A stretch of 64,000 bases of DNA from Pteria penguin. Taxonomy: Eukaryota; Mollusca; Bivalvia; Pterioida; Pteriidae. Each line of letters begins with the position of its first letter. The first letter of the stretch is position 1. Location: the NCBI GenBank assembly GCA_035048485.1, contig CM068584.1:57723739-57787738 (forward strand), written 5' to 3'. The translations under genes were made by a program, and so were the position numbers. The notes beneath the pieces were generated by a model. The model was not told the origin of the DNA. It saw only the letters and a list, made by a program, of their open reading frames with translations, and did no database searches. Of this stretch, positions 11,114 to 22,934 are shown piece after piece.

Positions 11114-14100
11114 TATATGTGGCAAACGAAAGAAAGATTTTTTATCCCGATCTCTTCGATTTCCACAGCCGACAACAGCGCAAACATTAACCATCATTGA
11201 CAGTTACTTTCATGAATATTCACAAGATTAAAAGTTGTCAGATACTGTTTCCGGTCCATCAAAATCTTTGCTTACATACGATATGCTAAACGGGAAAGGT
11301 GGATGAATGTAAATACGGCTCTTAAACAATTGCGCAACTTAGAGAGGATCTAAAAGAGAATGCTAAATTGTCTGGAAGAAAAAAAGAGTAGAAAACTTTT
11401 AGAAATATTCGTCAGTTTTATAAAGAAATCGCATGATAATTGTGATGATATCTAGTTGGACTTAACATTAAATCTTAAATACACGGCTAAGCTCACCGGC
11501 TATTATTATTAGTATCAATATTATTATGACGCGGATTTCGTCAAAGTGTTAATATGTGTATATACGTTGAGGAACGGGGAATGGTGCCGTGTTCCCGTAT
11601 ATACGGTATAGGAGTAGAAGTGAAGAGTAAAGTCCGATTTTACACTTTAATACGTTAACAACAATAGATAATTTGAATACAACAATATCACAGTCGGTAA
11701 AGTCAGAAGATAATCTGACGTCCGAACTAAATAAACGATGACCAGTCGGGTGTTGTCAGTAGCGAATCTGACTTCCGAACTGAATACGAGAGTTTGAATT
11801 TGAATATATATACGCGGACGAAGAAATACAAATAGTTTACCCTGTATGAGTTTTAAAACAGATGACACGTACTGGCGTGGGTTCGGACCGTAACATCATA
11901 ATCCGATTACGTAACACTAATTGTGATATAAGACATCAAAAGCTCAATATAATGAAGTGTTTTTACAGTTTCTACTAATTTGTTGTTAGAACCAGGTAAA
12001 TAAAGAAAATATTTACACAACTTATTACTTTTTATGGTAAATTAACAGAAGAGTTGTAAAGCCAGAAATTCCTGACGAGAAATAAAAATGTCACACAAGA
12101 TAGAAGAAACCATAGTGATTAAGTAAAATAAATTATCGTATGGAATTTGGAACAAAAGTTTTTGATAAGAAATAATAAGTATCTGAATAAAGAATTTTAT
12201 CCAAATGTGAATTTAACGTGGTGATAATAATTATCATCATGTAAAATTTACCTTCTGATAAAATTTATATTTTGGTTATGAATAATTTAATTCAAGTACA
12301 GTTTAAAGTCAGTTATACTTTTGATCAGAAGTCTTTTCCATGAGTTGCTATGGTTATCACTTTTAGATCTAGATTTATATTTACCTCTTTTCCGGAATTT
12401 GTCACTTCAAATACTTCGGCAATCTTTAGTTGTAAAGTTAAAATTTTGAGTAAATATTTTTCAACCCTCCAATTTACATTGCTGACACATTTATTTACTC
12501 ATATAAAACCTTTGCCGAGAAACCTGTGAAACTAATTAACCTCATTTTTTGATGTCCTTTCCGACAATGACTGACACGTAATTGGATTATCTTGAGACGG
12601 GTAACCCACGTTATACCCTTAATCCGTAGGGAGGCCCGCAATGGGGTAATTCTATGTATTTCTTTGTTTTATCGTGTAATAACTCTTACAGGTTTGACTG
12701 TATAAATTTAAGAATTATGATAGTATTGATAGTACCTAATTTTCATATTACTCCATTTCATCTCACACATGGCAGCAGATCTTGGGTATCCTTTATCGCT
12801 AAACATTGATGATATTTTATTCTATACTTCGACCTTTCTCATGGTCGGAATCTTGATTTGGGATGCATGTTGCTGATATTGCTCTATCAGCAACAGGCAT
12901 TCTTCATAGGACCATGGATGACTTAAAATAAAATAAACGATTAAATGCATATTTCCAGAACATGTATGTAATGTTCAGAATTTGTAAAAAAAAATTGAAA
13001 TGTTTGAATTACCTTCACAGTAAATTATAGGTTACCATGAATATTTATGCCTTCGTATCTAATATAGAACGGAGGCATATAGTTTAACCTTAGCTGTATC
13101 TTTTGAACCGCAAGAGGTAGGGCTTAGATATTGTACATACACATTCCTTGGGACAAGACCTTTCATGTGCGGCCATGCCTTTTGATCTTGACCTAGATCT
13201 GTAACCTACCTTAAGAAAGCTTTAACTTTGGCAGTGCAGAAATTGCTGCCGACGGGGTCATCATTGTTTCACAAACACCATGTTTTTCTTTCAAATGATG
13301 ATGAAATGACTGGTAACACTACATGCTCCCAGCCATTTTGTGGCAAGAGGCATACAAATTCGTCAGTTAATCCAATGTTTACCCTCAATTACTATCACTT
13401 TATTCAGGGTGATTAAAAGGCCCAAATGAATTCATAAAAAAGGAAAGGCCTGATAGAAAGGAGTCTTTCTTTGAATACATATATTTAAAATGAATTAATA
13501 TAATTTTTGTAAATGGCTTTAAAATGCAAATATTTCCCTTTACACGAAGAAAGAAACAGTGGTTAATTTCTTAACATTTCCTTTCTCTAGGATATCAAGG
13601 TCTGAATAAAGATAGTGTTTGAATATTAATTACTTTATGGTATAAATTTAATTCATATGATATTTCAGCAGAATTTATCATGTTGCATTTCTGAGAGGTA
13701 CTTGTATCAAATTCAATTGGTAAGAAAAATATGCCTTTTTTCCAAATTCATCTGTAATTGTTTTGCATAAAATTTTGAGGTAATGACACTTTACTTTGCA
13801 TATTGTTTGCGTGCCATGCTTAATATCAATGTTCATAATGTGTTTACTGGTAATACAAACATTACAATTATGATATTAGAGATTACCTGTACAAGTACTA
13901 CTTGAGATTTGGACTGATGTATTTTTGGTTTTATCACTAGACTGCATTTGTCTTTCGTTTGAATTTTCTAAAATATAACACATACCATGTCGACAGGCTA
14001 CGTTTAACCATATTTAGAAAAAAAGGTCTTATATCTTATTGAGAAATCTCAGGTTAAATAATTATTAGAATGTAATCATTGCAATCCATCTTTCACAAAG

Positions 14101-14131
14101 ATTAATAAACACAAGATCATTATTTACATAC
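11114..14131. other. long stretch without a supportable gene
   Basis: AT-rich DNA. Bases 13055-13230 hold a diverged mollusc-type repeat with a 'CTTGACCTAGATCTGTAACC' phrase. If the exons at 14132 and 14300 belong with 8920-9152, this would be the intron, but that link is weak. Confidence 0.4.
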
Positions 14132-14179
14132 CAGTCTGTACAGCAGTGGTCTCAGGAATATCAAGGTCATCAGAAAACA
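14132..14179 (-). CDS. putative 48-bp exon B
   Basis: On the minus strand an acceptor GTTTTTGTTAG and a donor CTG/GTATGT frame exactly 48 bp. Read in phase 1 it gives FSDDLDIPETTAVQT. It follows a sister exon (14300-14347) of the same length and phase. Because 48 bp is a multiple of three, either exon could be skipped without a frameshift. No homology is recognised. Confidence 0.35.
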
Positions 14180-14299
14180 CTAACAAAAACATCAAACAAG
14201 ATACAAATTTTGACCAACCAGAATTCATTATCTATAAATATACTGTACTGACTGTTGCCGTTAATTTGGGTATAAATCGGAATCTAAAATGATACTGAC

Positions 14300-14347
14300 C
14301 TTCATCTGCATCACTGGTGGCAGATTTCTTCCAATCAGAACTAAATA
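14300..14347 (-). CDS. putative 48-bp exon A
   Basis: Acceptor TCATTTCAG and donor AAG/GTCAGT on the minus strand frame 48 bp. Phase 1 reading gives FSSDWKKSATSDADE. Length, phase and the FS(S/D)D start match exon B, suggesting a tandem exon duplication in an acidic linker. The upstream exons are not identified. Confidence 0.35.
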
Positions 14348-15715
14348 CTGAAATGATTTGATTTTTAAATTGTAGGTTTATGGATACTTACTAATTACAC
14401 AAAGTACATTGTACAACAATTTTGTCAATAATTCTCATCTGTGATAGGACTTCTATGTCATAAAATTTGTAATGATAGCTTTTGATTTTACAATTGTATG
14501 TATCTAAGTTTTTATTTGTAATAATCTAATTATGTATGGTCATATATAATGCCATTTTTTTTATCAACAATATTACCACTGTTTTTCATTCTTTTATTAT
14601 TTTTAGATTCTTGCCCCGTATCATCGTTAAGATTACCATTTCTCGTATAACCTGCATGCATATGTGTTGTAAAATCACATCGTGCAAATTCTATTATAAA
14701 TAAAATGATACATCATCATGAAAATAAAAGCTAATTTGAAATAAATTGTGAAGCAAGGACCTTTGAAATCCCTCCCTTCATCTACTCCACTCTCTTCGTA
14801 GAGCATTTTTGGGATAAGGGAATCTGAAATTCATTTAATAGTGATTGTCTAAAACATGCAATAACATGTTCACAAGTACTTAAGTGAACTAATAGTGCAT
14901 TGATATCATTCATAGGGTCGTAAATTGTACTGTAATGTTTGAGTTTATATGTCACATGATGCTATCTGTCTCCATATCCACACACAGTTGACTCCCTGAC
15001 TCCTGTTACAACTAAAGCTTTGTTAAGTGTGTTTTGACCGCTCGTGTATAGCATTGCAAGAAATTGTTACCTTTCACGGATTTGTGAATGATTTTGATGT
15101 TGCAAAGGGGTTTACTGCCATTAACTGTGGTCCTGATATTTAGGGAGGGAATGCATCATATTACCACAAAAACAAAAATGATGTAAAGAACATAATGGTA
15201 CATGCATTATCGTGACATCAGAAGGTTGCTAACTAGAAATTAGTAAAATTGACGTTACCATCGCATAGTACACAGGCACCGCCTTACGGATGATAACAGA
15301 TGGCGAACCCCATTGATTCACCTACAACCTATAGATTTTCAGAAGAATTTTATTGTTTTACGTACGTCAATGACACACCATGATTGATGCAAGTATTGGT
15401 CACACAACATATGGCTCGAGCATATTACGCTAGACTCAGTAGTTAGCAATCTCCAACTCTATAAGTCAATATATCATCGTCATGATGATCATACAGGGTA
15501 CATTAATGTAAACAATGATTAGAATTAATGTCAATGATTAGAAATATGTTTAGAAATTAGATACATGCCACTTTCAACTAAATCATAGTCGCTTTTTTCT
15601 AAGGACAAGAGTTACCTTTCCAGGCCCCCCTCCAACACCAGATGACAAAATGCATCTTTATTACCAGTATTATTACATGTGGTAGAAGTCATATTGAGTG
15701 ATGATTCTCTGTCTA
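14348..15715. other. no gene seen
   Basis: No exon with both splice borders and a continuing frame was found. Any 5' exons of the 14.1-14.3 kb unit may be hidden here. Confidence 0.35.
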
Positions 15716-16109
15716 CTATACAACTGTCAAAATTGTGAAGAGGCAGAGAGACGAATGAGCGTATAATCTTGCAAATTGTTCAATTGATTCCGTACCTTGA
15801 ACTTCGTTGTTATATTTGTATCCAGCGAACACGGGATTTAGGGTAGATTGAACGTGTGCCATAAATTTCTCGAAGTGGGCGTTGAGACTTTTCCTTTCAT
15901 CTTCATTCAATTGCCATGTGTTGTATATATCCCGTCCTTTGTCGCCAATCGAAATCAAAAAATAATTTATCTTCGTTGGTTCGTCCCTTTCCTTCAATGG
16001 ACCGTTCAGGACGAGTTCTGCGTGCTGCTTGACTTTTTTTTTCCCAAGCATCCACCAAATTTGTCGATTCCCAATCCATCTCGGGCGGCGGTATTCCCGT
16101 TAGCTCCAT
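15716..16109 (-). pseudogene. gypsy-type gag fragment
   Basis: The minus-strand ATG (16107-16109) begins MELTGIPPPEMDWESTNLV; the frame then shifts at a T-run (16034-16043). A second frame carries NYFLISIGDKGRDIYNTW and an ESIEQF segment. The 'YLL-IGDEGRDIYNTW' type of segment belongs to the capsid part of gypsy/Ty3-type gag proteins. Homology stops near 15760, so only the first ~120 residues of gag remain. The start codon sits only 12 bp from an adjoining LTR-like end, as expected for the 5' end of such an element. Confidence 0.6.
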
Positions 16110-16121
16110 ACTCTGACACCG

Positions 16122-16337
16122 TGTAGTGTTTTAGGGGTCCTCTTGTCTAAGGGAATCAGCACGGAGGCTGAACAAAACAGAAGACGTGTGTCTTCATCGA
16201 ACTCATTTATTAAACTGAACTTAGGCGGAAACACATTGTTACAGATATATCTGCGCATGTGCATATACCGAAAGGGCTGAACAAAATGATTTACCAAACA
16301 AGATAATCCTAGGGAGTTAGGATGTGATATTGTTACA
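16122..16337 (-). mobile_element. 5' LTR-like sequence next to gag
   Basis: Bounded by TG...CA (plus strand TGTAGTG...TGTTACA). On the minus strand it is followed by GGTGTCAGAGTATGG, which resembles the tRNA-Leu-type primer-binding sequence of many gypsy elements, and then by the gag ATG. No second copy is seen, so the LTR boundaries are inferred. Confidence 0.4.
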
Positions 16338-17184
16338 GAAGACCTGGGAGTTTGTTTCCACTGCCTGTAATCACTTTTTAATTACACATTGATTTTATAT
16401 TCATATACATGTCTATAGTAGGTTGGTCGTTTGCGTAATGAAAGCGATTTGCTACCATATACAGGCAATATACACCTGTGGGTCTTTAAAGTTTAGTTTA
16501 ATATTAACCTAAAAATACTTCTTTTGAAATACTTCACATTAAGCCTATTCTTTTAATGCACAGGGGAAAGTGTTTCACATCGAATTCATCTTATAATGAA
16601 TCAAAAGTAGAACCACTGTTTTGTAGTGTTTTAAATGAACAGTATTTATTTATATATTTATTGTATTATCATAAGGTCATTTTGACCTTCTGATACATTA
16701 CACATATTTTTCGATTTTTGTGGATTCACAATTTTCATGTAATGAATTTTTATTTCAAGTAGTTAAGTAAAAAGTACAGATTTTCCATTTCTTCTCCATC
16801 TCAATTGCCTAGGCTGAAGTTAAGGTGTTTTGTGTACACAATACAATGTCAAGCTTTTTCCTTTATTCAATTATCTCAAATAGTCCAGGGCAAATAACTT
16901 TAAGGTAAAGTATCTTACTTTTCCTATTTCTGTCAGTTCAATTTCATTTACTATTATTTAACGGATTAAGTATTCTATAGTCCGAACCAAGCCATCTCGG
17001 TGTACATGGGTATTTTTCACACCTAAGTCCTTTAGAGAAATGACAGCGTTACTTAAGAATTTACTCAATGTAATTTCCTTTGTTTGAAGACATGAGGCCC
17101 CAAGAGGGTTCCTCACATTTACACCTTTAGGAAAGTATACAATTACATTTTAATCGTCTTTAAATGGGCCCTACTAGGACCCAA
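16338..17184. other. no gene seen
   Basis: AT-rich DNA. The phrase ACATGAGGCCCCAAGAGGG near 17090 resembles the start of the repeat at 59150, but the rest does not match. Confidence 0.4.
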
Positions 17185-17228
17185 GAATAAACGTTAAACT
17201 TTTCATTCAACTTGGTCGTATTTTTCAG
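17185..17228 (+). repeat. LTR/leader-like segment with a splice donor, copy 1
   Basis: The phrase AAGAATAAACGTTAAACTTT followed by CATTCAACTTGGTCGTATTT and TTCAG matches 18436-18478 almost base for base. Here it continues CAG/GTAGGAC, a good splice donor. The AATAAA and its position suggest the R/U5 part of an LTR. Confidence 0.5.
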
Positions 17229-18424
17229 GTAGGACTGTTTTGCGTTGAATTTTATTGAAGTTATTTTGATTCTATTAATTTAGTATTTTACTTGTGATGT
17301 TTCATTACCATTTTCTCATCAGATGCTATAATTTTGTATGAGTTTAATCAACTTTTGAAACAGCTTACTGGATTTACTTTAAATGATCGTACCTAAATTT
17401 GGTCGCTGTTTTTGTGAAATTTGTGTAATTGCTTATGAACTTCTGTGAAAACCTATCAATTATTTTTATATTTGAAGAGCACTTTATCCTAGTTTTCAAT
17501 TCTACATTTTATTTAATTGAAATATTGTTTAATACGCAACTTTTGTGACTGGTTCACAGTTTCCGGAACCATGGGTCACGTGATTACTTCCAGTAAACGA
17601 AACTTGAAAGTTGGCTCTTCCGAATACTAGAATTTAGAGTATTTTTCTTCTTCAAAAATCCTCCAACATGATGTAAGTTTACCTTATACACTTTATTGTT
17701 ATTGGCACTTGTCTGTAAGAAAATACAACAAGGTGTTGACTAATTAGAATAGATCAAATGTTTCTGTGTGAAAATCAAGGTTATAGATCATTGTGGTTAT
17801 TCCTTTAAATTGACAGCTACTCTTTATTTGCAACACTTAAAATGTATGACCATGAATTTAAGCTTGCATTTCTAAAATTAGACTATGTGAATATCAAAAA
17901 CTCATGGAAATATATTACACACAGATACTGCTACATTCTGTATCACAAGGTGTTGGGATGCAAGTGTATGCTCCCTAGTCTGATTGACAAAGGATCATCT
18001 GAATCTGAAATTATCTCTATCTTTATTTATGCAAATTATTAATTAACTTCTAAATTTACAGTTTACTTTTTGTTAATATTTTAAGCTTTAATTACATAGT
18101 TAATTGATTAATTAATTTCAAAACTATTGATCAGACTTCGCTCCTCATACTAAGTGTACCTCTTCGTGGCCAAGCGTGCTCTTTATTTAGTTAATTTCTC
18201 CGCATTTTATTCATTACCATATAGTTAACATTTATTGTTGCAATCTTGTGTTCTATAGTTGAGTTATTATTGTCTCTTGTGAACTGTATAATTAAAGTAA
18301 CATATGCTGTAAGATTATAGGGTTGTGAATATGTATGACATAATGTGCACTATTTGTTATCATTGTCTATAACCTTATGTTTTATATGCAATGCAATTTT
18401 ATATATTTTCTGGCACTTTATACT
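17229..18424. other. no gene seen; AT-rich spacer, possible U3
   Basis: No exon is supported. If the 18425 segment is the end of an LTR, then about 18120-18424 would be its U3. No TATA box can be singled out in DNA this AT-rich. Confidence 0.3.
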
Positions 18425-18478
18425 GGACGCTCGAAGAATAAACGTCAAACTTTTCATTCATCTTGGTCGTATTTTTCA
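18425..18478 (+). repeat. LTR/leader-like segment, copy 2, fused to an ORF
   Basis: This copy ends TTTTTCAG at the same base where copy 1 has its splice donor, and then runs straight into coding sequence (18479). It could be an exon-exon junction from a reverse-transcribed spliced RNA, or a splice acceptor. Confidence 0.5.
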
Positions 18479-18737
18479 GTCACATTACCAGTCCCCAACC
18501 CCAGTGTACCAAACTTCCCCCAGAAACCCCCGTGATAGTATTTTGGAATCTATGTTGAAAAGAATGAAATGTAACTCAGGAATAGGGGAGAGGTTGAAGA
18601 TCGATAATTTGTATACGGTTTCGAGGGACGAGGAGGTGGTGTTCAGGGGTTTTTCAGGACTACCAGGTTCAGCATACATCCAGAGAAAACGAAATTGGTG
18701 TACTATTGGACGTGAAATTATTAGGAATTTAGACTAA
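18479..18737 (+). pseudogene. C-terminal ORF of a probable LTR element
   Basis: An 86-residue open segment after CAG contains SILESMLKRMKCNSGIGERL, then VFRGFSGLPGSAYIQRKRNW and a TIGREIIRNLD end at TAA (18735-18737). Composition is clearly protein-like and GC-richer than the flanks, but I do not recognise the family. An ATG just after the stop opens a short hydrophobic frame (MFFGHIILLFMLLDTYIA). A purine tract at 19091-19102 lies downstream, as before a 3' LTR. The product could be part of gag, the end of pol or an unrelated gene. Confidence 0.4.
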
Positions 18738-19090
18738 ACATGTTTTTCGGACATATTATATTACTGTTTATGCTTTTGGACACATATATTGCGATGGGGG
18801 ATATTACAGAGCGGTTGATATAATTTTTTTAATTATTATACTTAGTTAAACTTTGATATATTGTGATACATGCATTGGCATCATGTGTTATGTCATTATA
18901 TAATTGTAATTAATATTGTTTTACCTGCAATTATATATTATGAAATGATATACAGATACATGGAATGTTACAATATTATATTATAATGTTATATTTTTGT
19001 CTATTCATATTAGTTTTTCTGAGATTGTTGAACTATTTTTACATCTGTCAACATTTATTCTTATTCATAATTGAGTAACTTATATTTTTC

Positions 19091-19102
19091 AAGGGGGAGG
19101 AA
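19091..19102 (+). other. polypurine tract followed by TGTAGCCG (possible 3' LTR start)
   Basis: AAGGGGGAGGAA immediately precedes TGTAGCCGTTTC. This is the normal order of polypurine tract and 3' LTR. The LTR end is not found downstream, so the element is truncated. Confidence 0.35.
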
Positions 19103-19261
19103 TGTAGCCGTTTCACTTTAAATCTATCAAAGTTCTTTTTATGCTCTAGTGATATATCTCTCTATAACTGAGTATTAATATTTTTTTAAAGTTACCTGTG
19201 AATCACTGAAGCATATATCTAATATTATCGGCTATCGGCTATTTATGGCTGTAAAGATATG

Positions 19262-19472
19262 AACCTAGAGAATCCCATACCAAAATTTGCTCACAAAATG
19301 CACATGAGCTGCTCATCTGAAATCTAATATAACTGCTCATGTGCAATTTAACATACAAATGAGGTAAAATGCTCATGTGAGCAAACTTTTGCACATATGC
19401 AAAGCAGTAAAAATCCTCTAAAATTTTACTCCTAAAATGCTCATGTGAGCAAAATTTGCTCACATGTGCCAC
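19262..19472. repeat. cluster of CTCATGTGAGC dyads
   Basis: Several copies of GCTCATGTG(AGC) and its relatives occur in about 200 bp. One forms a near-perfect hairpin (19439-19469: GCTCATGTGAGCAAA, ATT, TGCTCACATGTGC). The minus-strand open frame here is a by-product of the repeat. Confidence 0.6.
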
Positions 19473-21356
19473 ATAAGAAACGAGTGCTCGTGTACCTCAT
19501 ATAAAATGCCAAAAACAGGGTTTTTTTTAAATCTATAAATATCAACTACAGTTCGTGACTAAACAAAAGAATACACATTCAAACATGTAAAAGCCGATAT
19601 ATATACACTTCAATCTGGTGCACTTTTGTGACTGTTTTCTGCATAAATTATCTGCGTGATTTTCCATGGTGCATTACAGCTGAATCAAGATGGTGAAGTT
19701 CATTTTTAGATCTTTTAGCACCCAAACACTTTCTGTTTATCATAGCATTGACTGATGCTTGGATTAGTGGAATTCGGAGGGGAATCTGAATTTCGGGTGG
19801 CATTTATCAGTCTTCCCGTGCATGGGGAAGAACACTCCGTCCATTGACCCAGCGAAAGTACCTTCAAACAATAAATAAATATTTAATTAAGGGAAAACGG
19901 ACACGTACAATGGCATTGATTCAAATATGCAGTATTCATTCACGCTTTAATGATTGCTTGTTAGCTATCGACAAATGTGGGAAACCACTGACATAACGAA
20001 GTCATGGGCTTTATCAATTAAGGTTTTAAAATTGTACATACCCGTAATTTGAGTTTGTCGTCGATCCCCTGGATTTCTACTTGTTTCGCCTCCTAGACGT
20101 CCATGGAGAAACGGGGATGAAATTAATACCAGTTTGGTCCCAGTTTTTTTCCGGAGTACAATTTTTACGGTAACTTATTTTCGCGTGTTCAAATTACTCG
20201 CGAAAAGAAGTATCTCGCTAAGATTTCTGGTTATACGGTATTTTTTGACAACAGCAAAAAACGAGGCATCCCATTTTGGCATACTTTAAATTGATGTCAA
20301 GATATTTCAAGTGTTCATGGAATCTGATAACAAAAGGTTAGATCAGTATATGAAAACTCTCATTGCTTTTGAAGGATATATGCAATAATTAAAAGGTATC
20401 ATCATATTTATTCTTTGCTTAATCTTTGTAAAATAAACTTATTCGCTGATTCATGTGGTAAAAATTACTAATTACTGAGTCACTCATATTATTTCTATCC
20501 ATCTGTAGAAAAAAAAATTCTATCGTTTTTTTATATCAGTTTTAAAAAAGGGTTGCTAAGTTATTCAAAGTTAAATTATTCCCCTGTTCTTTTCTCACTG
20601 TGCTTAATTGTCCGTATATAATGTGTTTAATGATTAATTCGTAAACAACGTCCTAAAACATTCATCTATTCAGAAAATGTTTGAAAATATTGAGTGTCTA
20701 TAGAATACAACAATTTACGTATGGTATTTCCTTTATATGTCCCCGGATCGAAATATGTGGTGTCGGGGTCCATATATATTACATTTGCCTTATCTGTGTT
20801 TCAAGTGTCAGTCTGCAACATCGACCTTGTCCATAACATTTGAAATATAAAAGTAAAAAACATATATGACGTGTGTACTTCATCTATAAAGCCCTTTCAA
20901 CTAATGACCTTGAAGTCAATGACCTTGTCACCTTGACCATGAACCATCTACTGGAATTAGTGAAACTTAACTTTGCTCGCATTTATTGAAACATGACCAT
21001 CCACTAGATGTCGGTCACCTCTGCCAGTATGAAGCTTCGGTAAATATTACTCACATTCCTACTGATAGAAAGCACTGCAAGAACATTAATCACTGCACTG
21101 GTCAGCATGAACCTAGCTGCATGTTGCCTTGTGCATGGTTTGCAGTCACTTCCTCTTCCTGGTCTTTGGCTGCTTTGTTGTATCGTATTTTTAGCAGCTG
21201 AGACTTCTGGTATTTAATATCTTTATGATTTCAGTGTAACTTGTACAATTCTGCACAACTTTCAGCTCTTTTCAATTTAGATTGCTTGCTTCTGAAATAC
21301 TGTTTGTTGTATGTGTAAGTATACTGATTTCCTTTCAGGGCCTTGGCTAGTTTACT
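19473..21356. other. no gene seen; one TGACCTTG-type repeat
   Basis: Bases 20800-20980 carry the mollusc-type words CGACCTTGTCC, ATGACCTTG and CACCTTGACCATGAACC. No exon or RNA gene is supported elsewhere. Confidence 0.4.
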
Positions 21357-21794
21357 TCAAGGTGGTATAAATGCACCTTGCATTCCATCAGCTTGATTCT
21401 CAAGGACAATTGTCACCGTGCGAATACTACTATGAGGTCTACCATCAAAATTTCTTCTGTATGTCACATTTGTGTGTACCAACCCTCTAAGGGTTCCATT
21501 TACACTCTCCACCTTTTGTGTATTAGAATTGAACCGTGTCAAGTGACACCGCTACTCACTAAGGCGGTACTTCATGCACCTCTCTAAGAGTTTGGAGCTG
21601 TGTTCACTGTAGTCGAGTTTGAATCCGGGTGAGAGATATACACTCTCACTAATCCAAGTGCAAGTTTCATTACAAACATTTGATTGGATCTCGCACATAC
21701 TAAGGTCACCACCATAATACTTGATAATGTTCTCTATAAGAATGGGAAGTCGAGCTACAGTGCCACTAGATTTGACCAACTTTTCACTTTTAGC

Positions 21795-22015
21795 CCGACA
21801 CCTCTGCCTTAGGTCAAGAGATAAACTATTGAGACAAGCTTCTTTTTCACATTTATCATTTCCAGGCATAATATTTAAAAGTGCAGTAGAACTCTAAATA
21901 AATCCCTGTGATTTTCATTCGTGTGTCTAGTATGTAGCAAGTGTTCTGGTTCAGTGGCTGTCACACCAAAAGCATACAACTCTTCGGTAGCCATGTATGC
22001 CTTAGTATCGGGACC
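21795..22015 (-). repeat. direct duplication, copy 1 (inside the decayed ORF)
   Basis: CCGACACCTCTGCCTTAGGT through TCTTCGGTAGCCATGTATGC is repeated at 22481-22652. Copy 2 lacks about 45 bp and differs at several positions. Confidence 0.85.
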
Positions 22016-22480
22016 TTTCTCATTAGATTTTTATTGTGAATTGCACTTTATAAAGTTCTGGTAGTTAGTGTGCTTGGGCTGCGTTCTCTGCTACGTCCTC
22101 GCTTTCGTCCTGTTTGATTCTCAGCACTGATATTCTGGATGAAGGACGATTAAATTTCCCTTCGATGCCTCCGCAAAGTATTCAACCGATTCCTGCTGAG
22201 GAGTCGATGACGTCTGAAACTACGTCAGAGCTGTCCCATCTAACGGGCATGCCACGGTCAGCATTGTGTCTTCGTTGTTTTTGTTATTCAGTTTTCTCCG
22301 TGCTTGGAGATGCGCTAGACAGAAGATTAGCGATTCTGCTCCATGAAAACGCTTTAATTTGATGGCTGGCATCTTGTTGCTATTTGTTTCAACTGTTTCC
22401 GTACTGTCTATTGATAATTCGTCACCAGGATAAACACTAGCACTAGCTTGCCGCGTGTTTCTTGCTTGTATTCTTTATGT

Positions 22481-22652
22481 CCGACACCTCTGCCTTAGGT
22501 CAAGAGAAAAACTATTGAGATTAGCTTCTTTTTCACATTTATTATTTCCAGGCATGGTATTTAAATGTGCAGTAGAACTCGAAATACATTCCTGTGATTT
22601 TCACTCGGGTGTCTAACTCTTCGGTAGCCATGTATGCCGTAGTATTGGGATC
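22481..22652 (-). repeat. direct duplication, copy 2
   Basis: Same orientation as 21795-22015. The DNA between the copies (22016-22480) is GC-richer and contains no long frame that I can assign. Confidence 0.85.
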
Positions 22653-22934
22653 AGTTGACGGTAAACATTTATGAAGATTTTATCCCGTTTTTAATTCTAT
22701 TAAACAAGTCTTAACCCATTCTCTTTCATATCCTATTGTGGTTTCCATGAGGAGTACTGCTGCAATGGTGTGTCGGAAACAGTATACATCCCATTTTACA
22801 TTATGGAAGTAACTTGCTGTTTCTCTTGTGTTTTCCACAACAACATAGTTACACTGTGTTGCTGGTTGAAATGGGGTTCGTCCTACACCGGTATATAGTT
22901 TGCTGTTATATGCCCCATTACACACCAATGTCAA

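Larger units (their letters stand above)
21357..22934 (-). pseudogene. decayed ORF of a repetitive invertebrate family (function unknown)
   Basis: Successive minus-strand frames encode protein-like segments: NVKWDVYCFRHTIAAVLLME (22680-22934), AYMATEEL (twice), CEKEACLNSLSLDLRQRC and a cysteine set DLSMCEIQSNVCNETCTW (21552-21869), then LTRFNSNTQKVESVNGTL and YRRNFDGRPHSSI (21357-21542). I recall the 'R-N-NTQK-E-VN' segment from uncharacterised, high-copy bivalve and cnidarian proteins linked to mobile DNA, but I cannot name the family. There are stops at 21552-21554 and 22680-22682, and shifts between frames. An internal direct duplication is described separately. Confidence 0.4.

Noticed and set aside
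8920..14347. One gene joining exons 14300, 14132 and 8920
   Set aside because: Phases agree, but 8920-9152 should be preceded by a THAP-like finger, which the 48-bp exons do not encode. Phase agreement alone is weak.
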